Under the pieces are notes generated by a model, which was not told where the DNA came from, searched no databases, and worked only from the letters and a program-made list of their open reading frames with translations. A DNA stretch of 64,000 nt from Ixodes scapularis. Its lineage: Eukaryota > Arthropoda > Arachnida > Ixodida > Ixodidae. Every line of letters begins with the position of its first letter. The stretch's first letter is position 1. Made by a program: the position numbers and the translations under genes. Below are positions 18,371 through 28,578 of this stretch, piece by piece. Location: contig NW_024609836.1 in assembly GCF_016920785.2 (NCBI RefSeq), positions 7,620,406 through 7,684,405 on the forward strand, given 5' to 3'.

Positions 18371-21238
18371 TCACTGTCGCGATACGTCAGAAAATGTTGT
18401 TTTTAGAGTTTTCTTTAATTTCTTGTTTGAGGTAATGGAAAATATTGAGTCTGGTAAATCATTGAACACTTTCGGCACATAAAAAGCGCGCGTACTTTCA
18501 CCATATCGCGTTCTCACTCGTGGTATATCGAAACGAGAGGTAGTCCTTAGTTCCCGCGGCGAATCTGATGTGACCTTAAATTCGCTCTCCCAGAAGTGGC
18601 GCCAGATCACCGTTTGAAGAAAGAGGGAGTGGAATGAGGGCAGTTCAAGCGAACCAAACAAGTTAGCGTTTGACGAAAATGGTGTGTTATACGTGACGTT
18701 CTTGAGGATTGCGTTTAGAATTCGGTCGATTCTGGAATGCCAGAAGAGTGGACAATTAAAAAAAATTGTGATCCCGTACCTTAGTATACCGTAGGCCAGA
18801 GCGTGCACAACCCTTTTCCTGATGGAGAAAGGTAGGAATCTTTTTATGTTGTATAGCATACAAGACACTGACCTCAGCCGTTGACAAAGATGCGTCATAT
18901 GAGTAGTCCAAGAAAGATCGCAATCAAAGTAAATGCCTAGGTATTTGATCGAACTCACATATTCTATAGGATCACACTGAGTACACAAGCAACCGGAGTT
19001 GTGGAGAAATAGCGGATAGGTCAACCTTATATTCTTTAAGGGATTGCAGAAACATATAAGCTTTGTTTTAGAGGCATTTACTCGAAGCTTGTTTACCGAA
19101 AACCAGTCCATGACGCTAATTACATCCAGTTGGAGCATGTCCACTGCACGCTGGTACACTAGATGGCGAGAAAGCAAAACAGTGTCATCAGCGTACTGAA
19201 ACATTATTGAATTGGTAATGGATGATGAAATGTCGTTCACAAATATGTTAAATAACAGTGGTGACAAAATCGAACCCTGAGGGACTCCAGATCTTAGGAG
19301 GGCCTTTGCACTATGGACATTGCCTACCGCTACAACCTGTGTGCGATTTGTAAGAAAACATTTGAGCAGTGCGTGAAATGGGCCACGAAATCCCAATCTA
19401 TACAGCTTGTCTAGGAGGATGTCATGGTCTACTGTATCAAACGCTTTAGCGACATCGATAAAGAGTGCACACACATACATGTTGTGTTCGAAAGAAGAGT
19501 GAAGGAAGTCTGAAAAGGTTTCTAGAAGATTGGTGGTACCACGACCAGCGACAAAACCGTATTGGTTTGGCGATATTACTGCGTGTTTCTCAAGAAAACT
19601 TGACATAACGACAAAAAGATGTTTCTCCAGAATCTGTGAAATACAAGACAGTATAGAGATAGGTCTATACGAGGAAATCTCGTTTCGTACACCACCCTTA
19701 AAAAGCGGAACTACCAGAGCTTGCTTTAATTCGTTGTAGACAATGCCAGAATCCAGAATGTTATTTATCAGAACGAGAAGTACGTCCTTTAACGAGTCAT
19801 AATTCCGGCATAGGTCACCTACTGCAATGCCATCCACACCGGCCGACCGGAAACGTTTAAACCCAAATAGATAAGAACGCAAGTCTGGCTCCGTTAAAGA
19901 AGGAAGAAATGCAGATTCCGTGATTGACGAGGCTGCGGGCAATCGATCCCCAGCACAGTGAGATGCGACAACGCCTGCGCCTGCGAAGGAGCGATTGAAC
20001 TTGTTCACAGTAAGAGTGAGATCAGTGCCGAAATGTTTAATTAGACTATCGGCTACGTTCGTTTTCAGGCAGCCACGAAATTCATTGATAATGGACCAAG
20101 TTTTCCTGACATCAGAACCAGCGTCAGAGATCTTTTTAGCAAAGTAGGACCGCTTCGCTGAACGAATGAGAGCGTTTACACGGTTCCTGTGGATCTTACA
20201 ATCCAGCTTGAAAGCGGCATTGTTGGGAGAACGCCGACTCTTTCTCCACAGTTGCTCTTTGAGTCCTATGGCCTCGAGTATTTCAGAAGTCATCCAGGGC
20301 AGTGTGGGCCTGCGTTTCTTGACATGCACAACCTTCTTTGATTGGCCTCGAAATTTTTGTATAACACTGGTAAAATTTGTATATAAATTTTCGCCGTTGA
20401 CAGATGACAACAAAGCTGCCCAGTCATAACCGGCAATGAGCCGATCGAACATTTTCAAGTCAAGCTTCTCAAAGCGGTACCTTGCCTCAGTCACAGGAAC
20501 TGCCTTAGTAAAGATACATTGACAAGCCACAAAGTAGTGGTCGGCTAGTTTTTGAAGAATTACGGCGGACTGAATGGAAGCATCAGAAGCGCGGACATTA
20601 ATATGGTCAAGGCATGCAGAAACAAGATTCCCATTTAGCACTTCCTCTCGCGTTGGGCTTTGAATGGTGGGTGTTATACCATGATCCGAAAGAAGAGATA
20701 AATATTCGCAGACGTGTGATTTGGAACCCTTAAGCGTGTCAATATTGATATCACCTACTAACCACACATTTACTTCATTAGTTAGTCCCCGCAAGTGTTC
20801 TCTCAGCTCATCTAAGAAGCTATTACAGTTTGAGGAAGGAGGTCTGTAAACTGCTAGCAACAATATTTCATGGCTGAAGTTAGAAATCTTAAGAGCCAGA
20901 CTTTCTGAGTTCTTAAACGAGACATCGATTTTAGTTACTGACCACGAGTCCCTGACAAAGACACCGATCCCACCTCCTCTAGTATTGACACGATTGTAAA
21001 AGAAACTATAAAACCCTGGTATTGTGAATTGTGGTAGCCATTCAACGCTTACATTTATCTCGGTCAAAATAAATGCATCAACTTGGTCGCAGATTTTAGT
21101 ACTAATTACCTTGAATTCGTCCCAGTATTTACGAATGCTGCGAATGTTAACGTGTACAACTGCGAAACGATCTGTGGAAGACGAAGCAAGCGTGTCACTA
21201 AACGAAGTAAAGTCGGCATACTGGGAAAAACTTGTCAT
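18371..21238 (-). CDS. LINE B ORF2: endonuclease and reverse transcriptase (955 aa, intact)
   Basis: Complete coding frame. The endonuclease has VNIRSIRKYWDEF, LTEINV, GDINIDTLKG and KLADHYFVACQ. The RT has SYRPISILSCIS, FIDVAKAFDTVDH, GVPQGSILSPLLF and FQYADDTVLLS. The C-terminus ends with YGESTRAFYVPKVFNDLP, a block shared by all lineage-1 ORF2 proteins here. The ATG lies five nucleotides after the ORF1 stop. It is closely related to X ORF2, and no inactivating change is visible. Confidence 0.93.
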   Translation of the reverse strand: MTSFSQYADFTSFSDTLASSSTDRFAVVHVNIRSIRKYWDEFKVISTKICDQVDAFILTEINVSVEWLPQFTIPGFYSFFYNRVNTRGGGIGVFVRDSWSVTKIDVSFKNSESLALKISNFSHEILLLAVYRPPSSNCNSFLDELREHLRGLTNEVNVWLVGDINIDTLKGSKSHVCEYLSLLSDHGITPTIQSPTREEVLNGNLVSACLDHINVRASDASIQSAVILQKLADHYFVACQCIFTKAVPVTEARYRFEKLDLKMFDRLIAGYDWAALLSSVNGENLYTNFTSVIQKFRGQSKKVVHVKKRRPTLPWMTSEILEAIGLKEQLWRKSRRSPNNAAFKLDCKIHRNRVNALIRSAKRSYFAKKISDAGSDVRKTWSIINEFRGCLKTNVADSLIKHFGTDLTLTVNKFNRSFAGAGVVASHCAGDRLPAASSITESAFLPSLTEPDLRSYLFGFKRFRSAGVDGIAVGDLCRNYDSLKDVLLVLINNILDSGIVYNELKQALVVPLFKGGVRNEISSYRPISILSCISQILEKHLFVVMSSFLEKHAVISPNQYGFVAGRGTTNLLETFSDFLHSSFEHNMYVCALFIDVAKAFDTVDHDILLDKLYRLGFRGPFHALLKCFLTNRTQVVAVGNVHSAKALLRSGVPQGSILSPLLFNIFVNDISSSITNSIMFQYADDTVLLSRHLVYQRAVDMLQLDVISVMDWFSVNKLRVNASKTKLICFCNPLKNIRLTYPLFLHNSGCLCTQCDPIEYVSSIKYLGIYFDCDLSWTTHMTHLCQRLRSVSCMLYNIKRFLPFSIRKRVVHALAYGILRYGITIFFNCPLFWHSRIDRILNAILKNVTYNTPFSSNANLFGSLELPSFHSLFLQTVIWRHFWESEFKVTSDSPRELRTTSRFDIPRVRTRYGESTRAFYVPKVFNDLPDSIFSITSNKKLKKTLKTTFSDVSRQ

Positions 21239-21243
21239 GACGG

Positions 21244-22272
21244 TTAAGTGATAAGATCGATATCACGTTTTCGAGAGATTCTCACGGGAGGGACGCCCTC
21301 TTCTTTTCGAGCGAAAATTCTCCGGTTCTTTACCCAGACGAATTTATATCCACGTTCCCTTCCGCGCGAGCGAGCGAGCCAGAAGAGTTCCCTGTTAGAT
21401 GGTGTGAGGTTCTCATTGAAATATACTTTGCCCGGTGTGCCCTCACTAGCCAAGTGCCTAAGCTTGCCACGTGCCTGCATCCACCGGTCTTTGATGGAAA
21501 CTGACGCAAATTTCACCAGAATGGTTGGATTCTGATCTCGCTTGGATTGTATCCTCTGTGTCGACAGGACATCAGATGGTAGGTGTCCTTTGAGTCCAAG
21601 CTTGTCTGCAAGCCCCACTAAAATAGGAGCAAGTGCCTCGCCGGAAGCAACTTGCATTCCCTGAATTTCCATGGTGGAAAGGCGGCTCTGTTGCTCAGTC
21701 TCATTTATCTCTGATTGCAAGGCTTGGATAGTGTTGGCCTGCTCAGACACCGTGAGCCGCAGAGCTTCCATCTCAGAGTGGATACCTTTGATTTCTTTTT
21801 CGTGCACTGATGTTGCTTCTAAAAGGCTATCATACTTCTGCGCTAAGAAGGTGATGGAAGTCTGCACTTCTTCAACAGATGCCTTCATAAGCTCTATTGA
21901 GGGCTTCAAAAGAAGTATCTCATTCACCTTCCCTGGAAGCTCCATTAGTAAATCTACGCTAGTCTTCAGGGAAAGCAGAGAGTCTAACTTTCTATTGATT
22001 TCGAAGATTTGTCCCGTGAGCGTGGGGGAATCGCTCTGGGAGATCACGTCACTACTTTCGTTGGCTCCGTCCGGAGTGGAGTTGTTGCCTTTCGATCGAC
22101 AAGCTCTACATCGCCATTTTTCTTTTTTCTCGAGACTCATCGTGGCAAAGGTCGAATCGGCGATGCCGGAACATACCTTTCCGAGATGGTAGTTATGAGC
22201 GCAAGTTGAGCACGTCATGAGGCGACCGTCAGGCGAGATGGGCTTTAGACACGCGCCGCAGGTTAGGGACAT
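21244..22272 (-). CDS. LINE B ORF1: PHD finger / coiled coil / RRM-like protein (342 aa)
   Basis: I start it at ATG 22272 (MSLTCGACLKPISPDGRL). The PHD-like cluster reads C-x2-C, C-x2-C, H, C and W-R-C-x2-C. A long coiled coil follows (EINRKLDSLLSLKTSVD onward), then the RRM-like domain (TMEIQGMQV) and the C-terminal KVYFNENLT / LFWLARSRGRERG / FVWVKNRRIF block. The frame is open for a further 85 codons upstream without an ATG, including the hydrophobic run LVCLACLLLLAFLFL, so a non-AUG or spliced start cannot be excluded. Confidence 0.85.
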   Translation of the reverse strand: MSLTCGACLKPISPDGRLMTCSTCAHNYHLGKVCSGIADSTFATMSLEKKEKWRCRACRSKGNNSTPDGANESSDVISQSDSPTLTGQIFEINRKLDSLLSLKTSVDLLMELPGKVNEILLLKPSIELMKASVEEVQTSITFLAQKYDSLLEATSVHEKEIKGIHSEMEALRLTVSEQANTIQALQSEINETEQQSRLSTMEIQGMQVASGEALAPILVGLADKLGLKGHLPSDVLSTQRIQSKRDQNPTILVKFASVSIKDRWMQARGKLRHLASEGTPGKVYFNENLTPSNRELFWLARSRGRERGYKFVWVKNRRIFARKEEGVPPVRISRKRDIDLIT

Positions 22273-23009
<737 letters not shown>

Positions 23010-23046
23010 TTTATTCCACATATAAGAAATGTCACAGTACAAATGC

Positions 23047-23086
23047 GGGTCTGTCCAAGCCAAAGGAGGCTTGTGGGACAGTACCC
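23047..23086 (-). other. Conserved 3' UTR hairpin of LINE C
   Basis: Minus-strand GGGT-A-CTGTC pairs with GACAGACCC around AAGCC/GGCTT, 37 nt from the tail. The T-A pair (TGTC/GACA) replaces the G-C pair of X and B (GGTC/GACC), a compensatory double change. Confidence 0.7.
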
Positions 23087-23184
23087 GGCAGCCGAACGGC
23101 GAGGCTGGGAAGTGAATAAACTCACAAACACAAAAAAAGAAAGACAACTATAGGCAAAAATAAAAACATGGCGACTAAGACAGG

Positions 23185-26049
23185 CTACAATCTTAAGTTG
23201 ATCAGCATTTTCCTCAGTTTTCTTCTTGTGGTACTTTCGAAGACACAATCGGGCAGTTTGTTAAAGATGGAGGGCACATAATGGGAGCGGAGTCTTTTTC
23301 CATAACGCGTAACACAACGGGTGGTAACAAAACGGGACGTCTGACGAAAATTCCGGCTGGGGACGAGGGTGCATTTAAAGTCGTTATTCCAAAAATGTTT
23401 TAACACCACCGTTTGCAGAAACAAGGAAGAGAAATTCGGCATACGCAAAGACTCGAATATGTCTATGTTAGTTGAAAGGTCAAGGTGATACCCCACGCTT
23501 CTTAGCATGCCCCTCAAAATACGGTCAACTTTTGTCTGCCATAACTCTGCGCAATTACCGAACAGGGTAATGCCATACCTTAGCAGGCTGTATCCAAGGG
23601 CAAACGCAACAGACTTTCTTACAGAAAGCGGCATAAACACTTTGCAACTGTAAAGTAAGCAGCTAATACTTCGCAGTTTACTACAAATGTGCAATAAATG
23701 TGAATTCCACGCCATATCCCAATCAAAAAACACTCCTAAATACTTCACACTGTCAACATATTCCAGTGGGGAACACCCACAATTCACGCAGCTCGGTTTG
23801 TGCAGTACAACTGGCAAATTGAGGTTTACCCTTTTTAGAGGATTTCTAAAACAGATTAGTTTCGTTTTTGATGTATTAACTGAAATTAAATTTTCATCGA
23901 ACCAGCCCATTATTTGCATGGCATCATGCTCCAGGAGATGTACAGCGTGATCGTATTTTAGATGACGTGACACGAGCACCGTATCGTCAGCATATTGAAA
24001 AACACTGCAGGTTGTTACTGCGGCAGAAAGATCGTTAACATAAAGATTGAAAAGCAAGGGTGACAGAACAGATCCCTGCGGGACACCGGCTTTTATTATT
24101 GCGCGTACACTTTTGAAGCTACCGACGGATACTATTTGCGAACGATCTAAAAAGAAACTCTGAAGGACAGCAAGAAAAGGACCGCGGAAGCCAAAATTAT
24201 ATAGTTTGCGGAGGAGCAGCGCGTGACTGACAGTGTCAAATGCCTTCGAGACGTCCAAAAAAAGAGCACAAGCAAATAGATTGTCCTCGAAAGCACCATG
24301 GATAAGATCAGTGAAGTCTTCCAGCAGAAGCTGGGTGCCTCTGCCAGCAACAAATCCGTACTGAGTGCGTGACAGCGTTTCAGAGCTATCAATAAAATGA
24401 CTCATTACAGTGAAGAGATGTTTTTCCAGCACGTCAGCAATGCAAGGCAAAATAGAGATTGGGCGGTAGCACTCATACCTATCTGGCGTGCCTCCCTTAA
24501 AGAGCGGTTTCACAAGTGCTGTTTTTAGCTGAGCAGGAATAGTGCCTGATAACAGAAACCCATTTATCATGGTCAACAGGACTTTTTTGATCACATCAAA
24601 ATTTCGGACAAGATCGCCAACACGAATGTCATCAATACCAGGTGTTTTATGCCTTTTTATGCTAAACAAGAGAGAACGTAACGAAAGAATGTCTAATGGC
24701 GGTAAATAGGCCGAAGCAGAAGCTCTGTAATCGCGGCCCGTACCAGCTGATATAATACCGCTGTCTCTGGCGAACCCTGATGACGCCGAGAAATGCGTGT
24801 TGAAATGATTCACGGTCGACTGCACGTCGGTGCCAAAACGCTTTAAAAGTGAAACAAAGATAGGTTGGCGGGGAACGCGACCTCTGAAAGTGTTAATTAA
24901 TTCCCACGTTGCACGCGGATTAGACCTAGCGTCAAAAAATTTCCCCTGAAAGTAACGTCGCTTAGCAGATCGAATCATTGCATTTACGCAATTTCTTGCG
25001 CACCTGAATTGAGTCCTTAACTCTACGTTCTTAGGCGCTCGACGGGAGCGCACCCACAACGCCTCCTTAGACTTAATAGCCGACATAATGTCAGTGTTAA
25101 ACCAGGGTTTATCTGATCTACGCCTGAAGTAAACCTCTTTTTTCGAAGCGGATTGAAAAGACTGCCAAAGCTCAACAAAGGCGAGATACAAATTTGCGCC
25201 TTCAATGGAACGAAGAAATTCGTCCCAGTCGAAAGCTGCTACCAACGCGTCAAGTTTATTTGTGTCTGTAACGGTTACACAAGGCGTATTGCTCGTGTTA
25301 ATACTCGTCGTCATAGCCTGATATTGCAAGTGGCACCCGATGAAGTAATGATCGGACAGTTTTTGGGCAATGACAGCAGATTTTATCAGGTGATCACTAG
25401 CTCGAACATTTATATGGTCGATGCATGAAATTACAAGCTCCCCAGACAAAACCTCCTCTCTTGTCGGGAGGTTAATCGTACATTCGATTTCGTACTCTGA
25501 CAGAAGTGTTAGGTAATCACAGACAGTAGACTTGTTAGGTTTCAGCGTGTCGATATTCATATCACCGACCAAACAAAATGTCCCCTCAGATCGCAAATCT
25601 TGAAGAATCACTTTTAGCTCCTCCAAAAAGAGAGAAACATTCTCTGACGGAGGCCTGTACACTGCCAAAATGAAGAAAGAAAAATCGGGGTGAAATATTT
25701 TTACTGCTTTGGTTTCTGCATGTTGAAAAGATATACTCGACGCCGATGGAAGCCACTTTTCCTTGACATAGATTGCGATACCCCCACCTCTCTTATTGTC
25801 ACGCGTGTGGAAAAATGCTTTATAGCCTTTTAACGAAAATTGATTAGTTTGAAAAGAAGTAACACCAATCTCGGTAAGAACAAAGACGTCAACAGACGGG
25901 TCCAAAGTGTTTACAGAAATTTGAAACTCATCCCAGTGCTTCCTCAGGCTTCTGATATTTACATGGATCAATGTAAGAGAAAGGTCAGATATGGGCCCTA
26001 GAACCCGATTAAACAAACTGCAATCCGGGACAGAGAAGCAACCTGCCAT
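23185..26049 (-). CDS. LINE C ORF2: endonuclease and reverse transcriptase (954 aa, intact)
   Basis: Complete frame. The endonuclease shows VNIRSLRKHWDEFQ, LTEIGV, GDMNIDTLKP and KLSDHYFIGC (canonical SDH). The RT shows CYRPISILPCIA, FLDVSKAFDTVSH, GVPQGSVLSPLLF and FQYADDTVLVS. The C-terminus has RYGKRLRSHYVPSIFNKLPD. The ATG follows the ORF1 stop after three bases (TAG TGC ATG). The intact ORF2 contrasts with the nonsense codon in its ORF1, so that lesion is probably recent. Confidence 0.93.
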   Translation of the reverse strand: MAGCFSVPDCSLFNRVLGPISDLSLTLIHVNIRSLRKHWDEFQISVNTLDPSVDVFVLTEIGVTSFQTNQFSLKGYKAFFHTRDNKRGGGIAIYVKEKWLPSASSISFQHAETKAVKIFHPDFSFFILAVYRPPSENVSLFLEELKVILQDLRSEGTFCLVGDMNIDTLKPNKSTVCDYLTLLSEYEIECTINLPTREEVLSGELVISCIDHINVRASDHLIKSAVIAQKLSDHYFIGCHLQYQAMTTSINTSNTPCVTVTDTNKLDALVAAFDWDEFLRSIEGANLYLAFVELWQSFQSASKKEVYFRRRSDKPWFNTDIMSAIKSKEALWVRSRRAPKNVELRTQFRCARNCVNAMIRSAKRRYFQGKFFDARSNPRATWELINTFRGRVPRQPIFVSLLKRFGTDVQSTVNHFNTHFSASSGFARDSGIISAGTGRDYRASASAYLPPLDILSLRSLLFSIKRHKTPGIDDIRVGDLVRNFDVIKKVLLTMINGFLLSGTIPAQLKTALVKPLFKGGTPDRYECYRPISILPCIADVLEKHLFTVMSHFIDSSETLSRTQYGFVAGRGTQLLLEDFTDLIHGAFEDNLFACALFLDVSKAFDTVSHALLLRKLYNFGFRGPFLAVLQSFFLDRSQIVSVGSFKSVRAIIKAGVPQGSVLSPLLFNLYVNDLSAAVTTCSVFQYADDTVLVSRHLKYDHAVHLLEHDAMQIMGWFDENLISVNTSKTKLICFRNPLKRVNLNLPVVLHKPSCVNCGCSPLEYVDSVKYLGVFFDWDMAWNSHLLHICSKLRSISCLLYSCKVFMPLSVRKSVAFALGYSLLRYGITLFGNCAELWQTKVDRILRGMLRSVGYHLDLSTNIDIFESLRMPNFSSLFLQTVVLKHFWNNDFKCTLVPSRNFRQTSRFVTTRCVTRYGKRLRSHYVPSIFNKLPDCVFESTTRRKLRKMLINLRL

Positions 26050-26052
26050 GCA

Positions 26053-27117
26053 CTACGCTAGGTTTTCGAGATCTCTTACTGTGTTTATACGTATGGCAGG
26101 CAAACCCTCGCCTTTCCTCGCAAATATTTTTGCATTTTTGAGCCACACGAATCGAAAACCACACTCTTTCCCTTTCGATCTCGCCATCCAAAATAGCTCT
26201 CTGTTGGCTGCGGTGAGGTTGCCATTAAAGAACAATCTTAGCTGGTTATCAGACTGACTCAGTCTCCGCAACTGGCTGCGTGCAGCCATCCAGACATTTT
26301 TTAGGGCAAGCGAGGCGAAACTAATGAGAACCGTGGAAGAAGAATCAGGCTTTTTGGGAAGGCGATGAATTGCAAGGATGTCTGATGAGTGAAACAACGG
26401 AAGAGTGAGCCTCACGGAAAGGTCTTCCATGATTTCCATCAAATCCTCACCCTGAACAAATGGAAGACCGTGCATCTCCATGTTGCACCGGCGACTGTAC
26501 TGTTGGGAATCATTTAGCTCCTGCTTTAGACGTTCTATTTCCCGAGACTGCTCCATCATCTCTGCCCTGACCGCGCCGACCTCGTTCTGGATGTCTTTTA
26601 CAGATTCTTCGTTCGTTCTTGCCAAAGCCAATATGGAATCGTACTTTGCGCCAAAAGAGTTAACGGTTGCCTGAAGCCCGCAGACAGTGCCACGCAATTC
26701 TTCGACGGCGGGTTGCAGGGATAGCAACTGGTCAACTTTCGCTGGGAGAGGAAGCAAAGACTCGACGCTACTTTTTAAATTGAGGAGCTCCTTAAGTGCG
26801 GCGCCGATCGAAGCCAGCTGAGCACTGACAGTGGGAGTAGCAGCACTAACGTCAGCGACTAATGTCTGAGGGCTCCCGCCACCCCGGGTGACGTCATCTA
26901 CCAGAAGGCTCTCATTTGCCCCAGAGCCGGAACGAAGCTCACCGGCCCGGCAGGTGGGTCATTTCCAGCTTTCTCTCCTGAAAACACCCATTCCAGAAAA
27001 AGTACTATCTGCGACTCCGGCGCAAGCCTTACCCAGATGGTAGCCATTTCGGCAGGCTACGCAGCTTAAGAACCTCCCGTCAGATGGCAGGAGTCGAGAG
27101 CACTTAATACAATCCAT
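26053..27117 (-). pseudogene. LINE C ORF1 with a TGA replacing a zinc-ligand Cys
   Basis: Starts at ATG 27117 (MDCIKCSRLLPSDGRFL) and reads the PHD-like cluster to ESWK, where a TGA (+ strand 26959-26961) stands where sister proteins have the first Cys of the final W-x-C-x2-C pair. The same frame stays open afterwards through the coiled coil and RRM-like domain (NMEMHGLPF, LFFNGNLT, LFWMARSKG, FVWLKNAKIF) to the stop at 26053. A single base change explains the break. Confidence 0.88.
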
Positions 27118-27826
27118 GACAGTGATCACAGAACGTTGCAGGGGCTCGTAAGAAAAAAACGACACCAATACGCAAAAACACACTGTACACTGTGCAGTCG
27201 GCGGCAGGGAGCAAAGCAAGGTGACAGAATGGCCTTATTTCTCACCTGTACAGAATGCAGTGATTAACGCCCGGCAAAGTTTCGCCGCCGACTGCGAGGG
27301 ACGAGGCGGTGGGAGCTCCTTTTATAGCCCGTGACGATCTGGTAGCCAATCCGACGAGGCCACGTTGCTGTCTCTTGCGGCGGCAACCGCAGTGTCACGA
27401 TCGCCCGTCTGTGCGCCACGTGGTAGCTCAATACGCGAAGGATGCTGATGGTGAGCGGGCCATGATGATTGTGCGAGGTGCTTGAAGATGGTCCTTGTGC
27501 TCCCGAGTGCCTGTACAGAATGCAGTGATTAACGCCCGGCAAAGTTTCGCCGCCGACTGCGAGGGACGAGGCGGTGGGAGCTCCTTTTATAGCCCGTGAC
27601 GATCTGGTAGCCAATCCGACGAGGCCACGTTGCTGTCTCTTGCGGCGGCAACCGCAGTGTCACGATCGCCCGTCTGTGCGCCACGTGGTAGCTCAATACG
27701 CGAAGGATGCTGATGGTGAGCGGGCCATGATGATTGTGCGAGGTGCTTGAAGATGGTCCTTGTGCTCCCGAGTGCCTGGACAGATTGCAGTGATCAGTAC
27801 TCGACAAAGATCAGCCGCCGACTGCT
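27118..27826 (-). promoter_or_regulatory. 5' UTR of LINE C with 265-bp tandem monomers
   Basis: Two near-identical 265-bp units (27246-27510 and 27511-27775) plus a diverged 51-bp third start (27776-27826) that ends at the microsatellite. Each unit has a 51-bp E segment (GCAGTCGGCGG to TACAGG on the minus strand) and a 214-bp P segment. Only the E nearest ORF1 is followed by GTGAGAA. An inverted GCAGTCGGCGGC lies at 27194-27205. Confidence 0.7.
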
Positions 27827-27827
27827 G

Positions 27828-27870
<43 letters not shown>

Positions 27871-27954
27871 TAATAATGATAATGATAATAATGATAATAA
27901 TAATAATAATAATAATAGTAATAATAATAATAATCAATCAATCAATCAATCAAT
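27827..27954. repeat. (AAT)n with GAT variants plus (CAAT)5: tail of unit V
   Basis: (AAT)n with scattered GATAAT interruptions at 27827-27934, then (CAAT)5. Insertion site of unit C. Confidence 0.95.
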
Positions 27955-28143
27955 GTTTTTATTGAAGTGCCCAGGAACAACCTTGCGGTCTTAGTACAGG
28001 TGCACTCAGGAAACATGAAAAACAACACTACACACAACAAACAAACAGTGAGCAATAAAACACTTAAAAAAGATCACATATGTCACATAAACTCGCTACG
28101 CTATACCACCACGATAGCGAGAGGAAAGGAAGGCGAGAGTATA
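27955..28143 (-). mobile_element. LINE unit V: ~190-bp 3' UTR remnant of lineage 2
   Basis: Starts at the AATAAAAAC end and contains the lineage-2 conserved 3' block (27965-28004, GGAACAACC and GGTCTTAGT on the plus strand), then diverged 3' UTR sequence. It is inserted in the (ATT)n tail of unit U. No coding sequence remains. Confidence 0.8.
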
Positions 28144-28288
<145 letters not shown>

Positions 28289-28578
28289 TGTTTTTATTCG
28301 TGCCCGGGAACAACCTTGCGGTCTTGGTACAGGTGCACTGTGTTAACATGTAAGGCAGAACAGGGTATAAAGCAATAGTACGGACAACACAAACAACGGA
28401 CAAGCCCTAGAAAAATACACTTAAAAATTATAAAAAGTAAACACAAAGTCACAACACACGATAAGCTTATTGGTACTACCGCCAACACCAATTGCTAGAA
28501 AGAAAGAAAAAAAAAAAAATGCATTCAAAGTGGGGAATTTCGGCGTGAACGCCGCAAGTTAGTGCATACAGTTCAAAT

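Larger units (their letters stand above)
23010..27826 (-). mobile_element. LINE unit C (lineage 1), full length, ORF1 with one nonsense codon
   Basis: About 4.8 kb with a 5' UTR of tandem monomers (27246-27826), ORF1 with a premature TGA, intact ORF2, and a short ~175-nt 3' UTR with a hairpin (23047-23086), AATAAA and a tail. The 5' terminus GCAGTCGGCGG (minus) is the same as in unit A and abuts the tail of unit V. Confidence 0.9.

Noticed and set aside
26959..26961. TGA in C ORF1 read as selenocysteine in place of a zinc-ligand Cys
   Set aside because: Sister elements have Cys there and no SECIS element is apparent. A simple nonsense mutation is far more likely.
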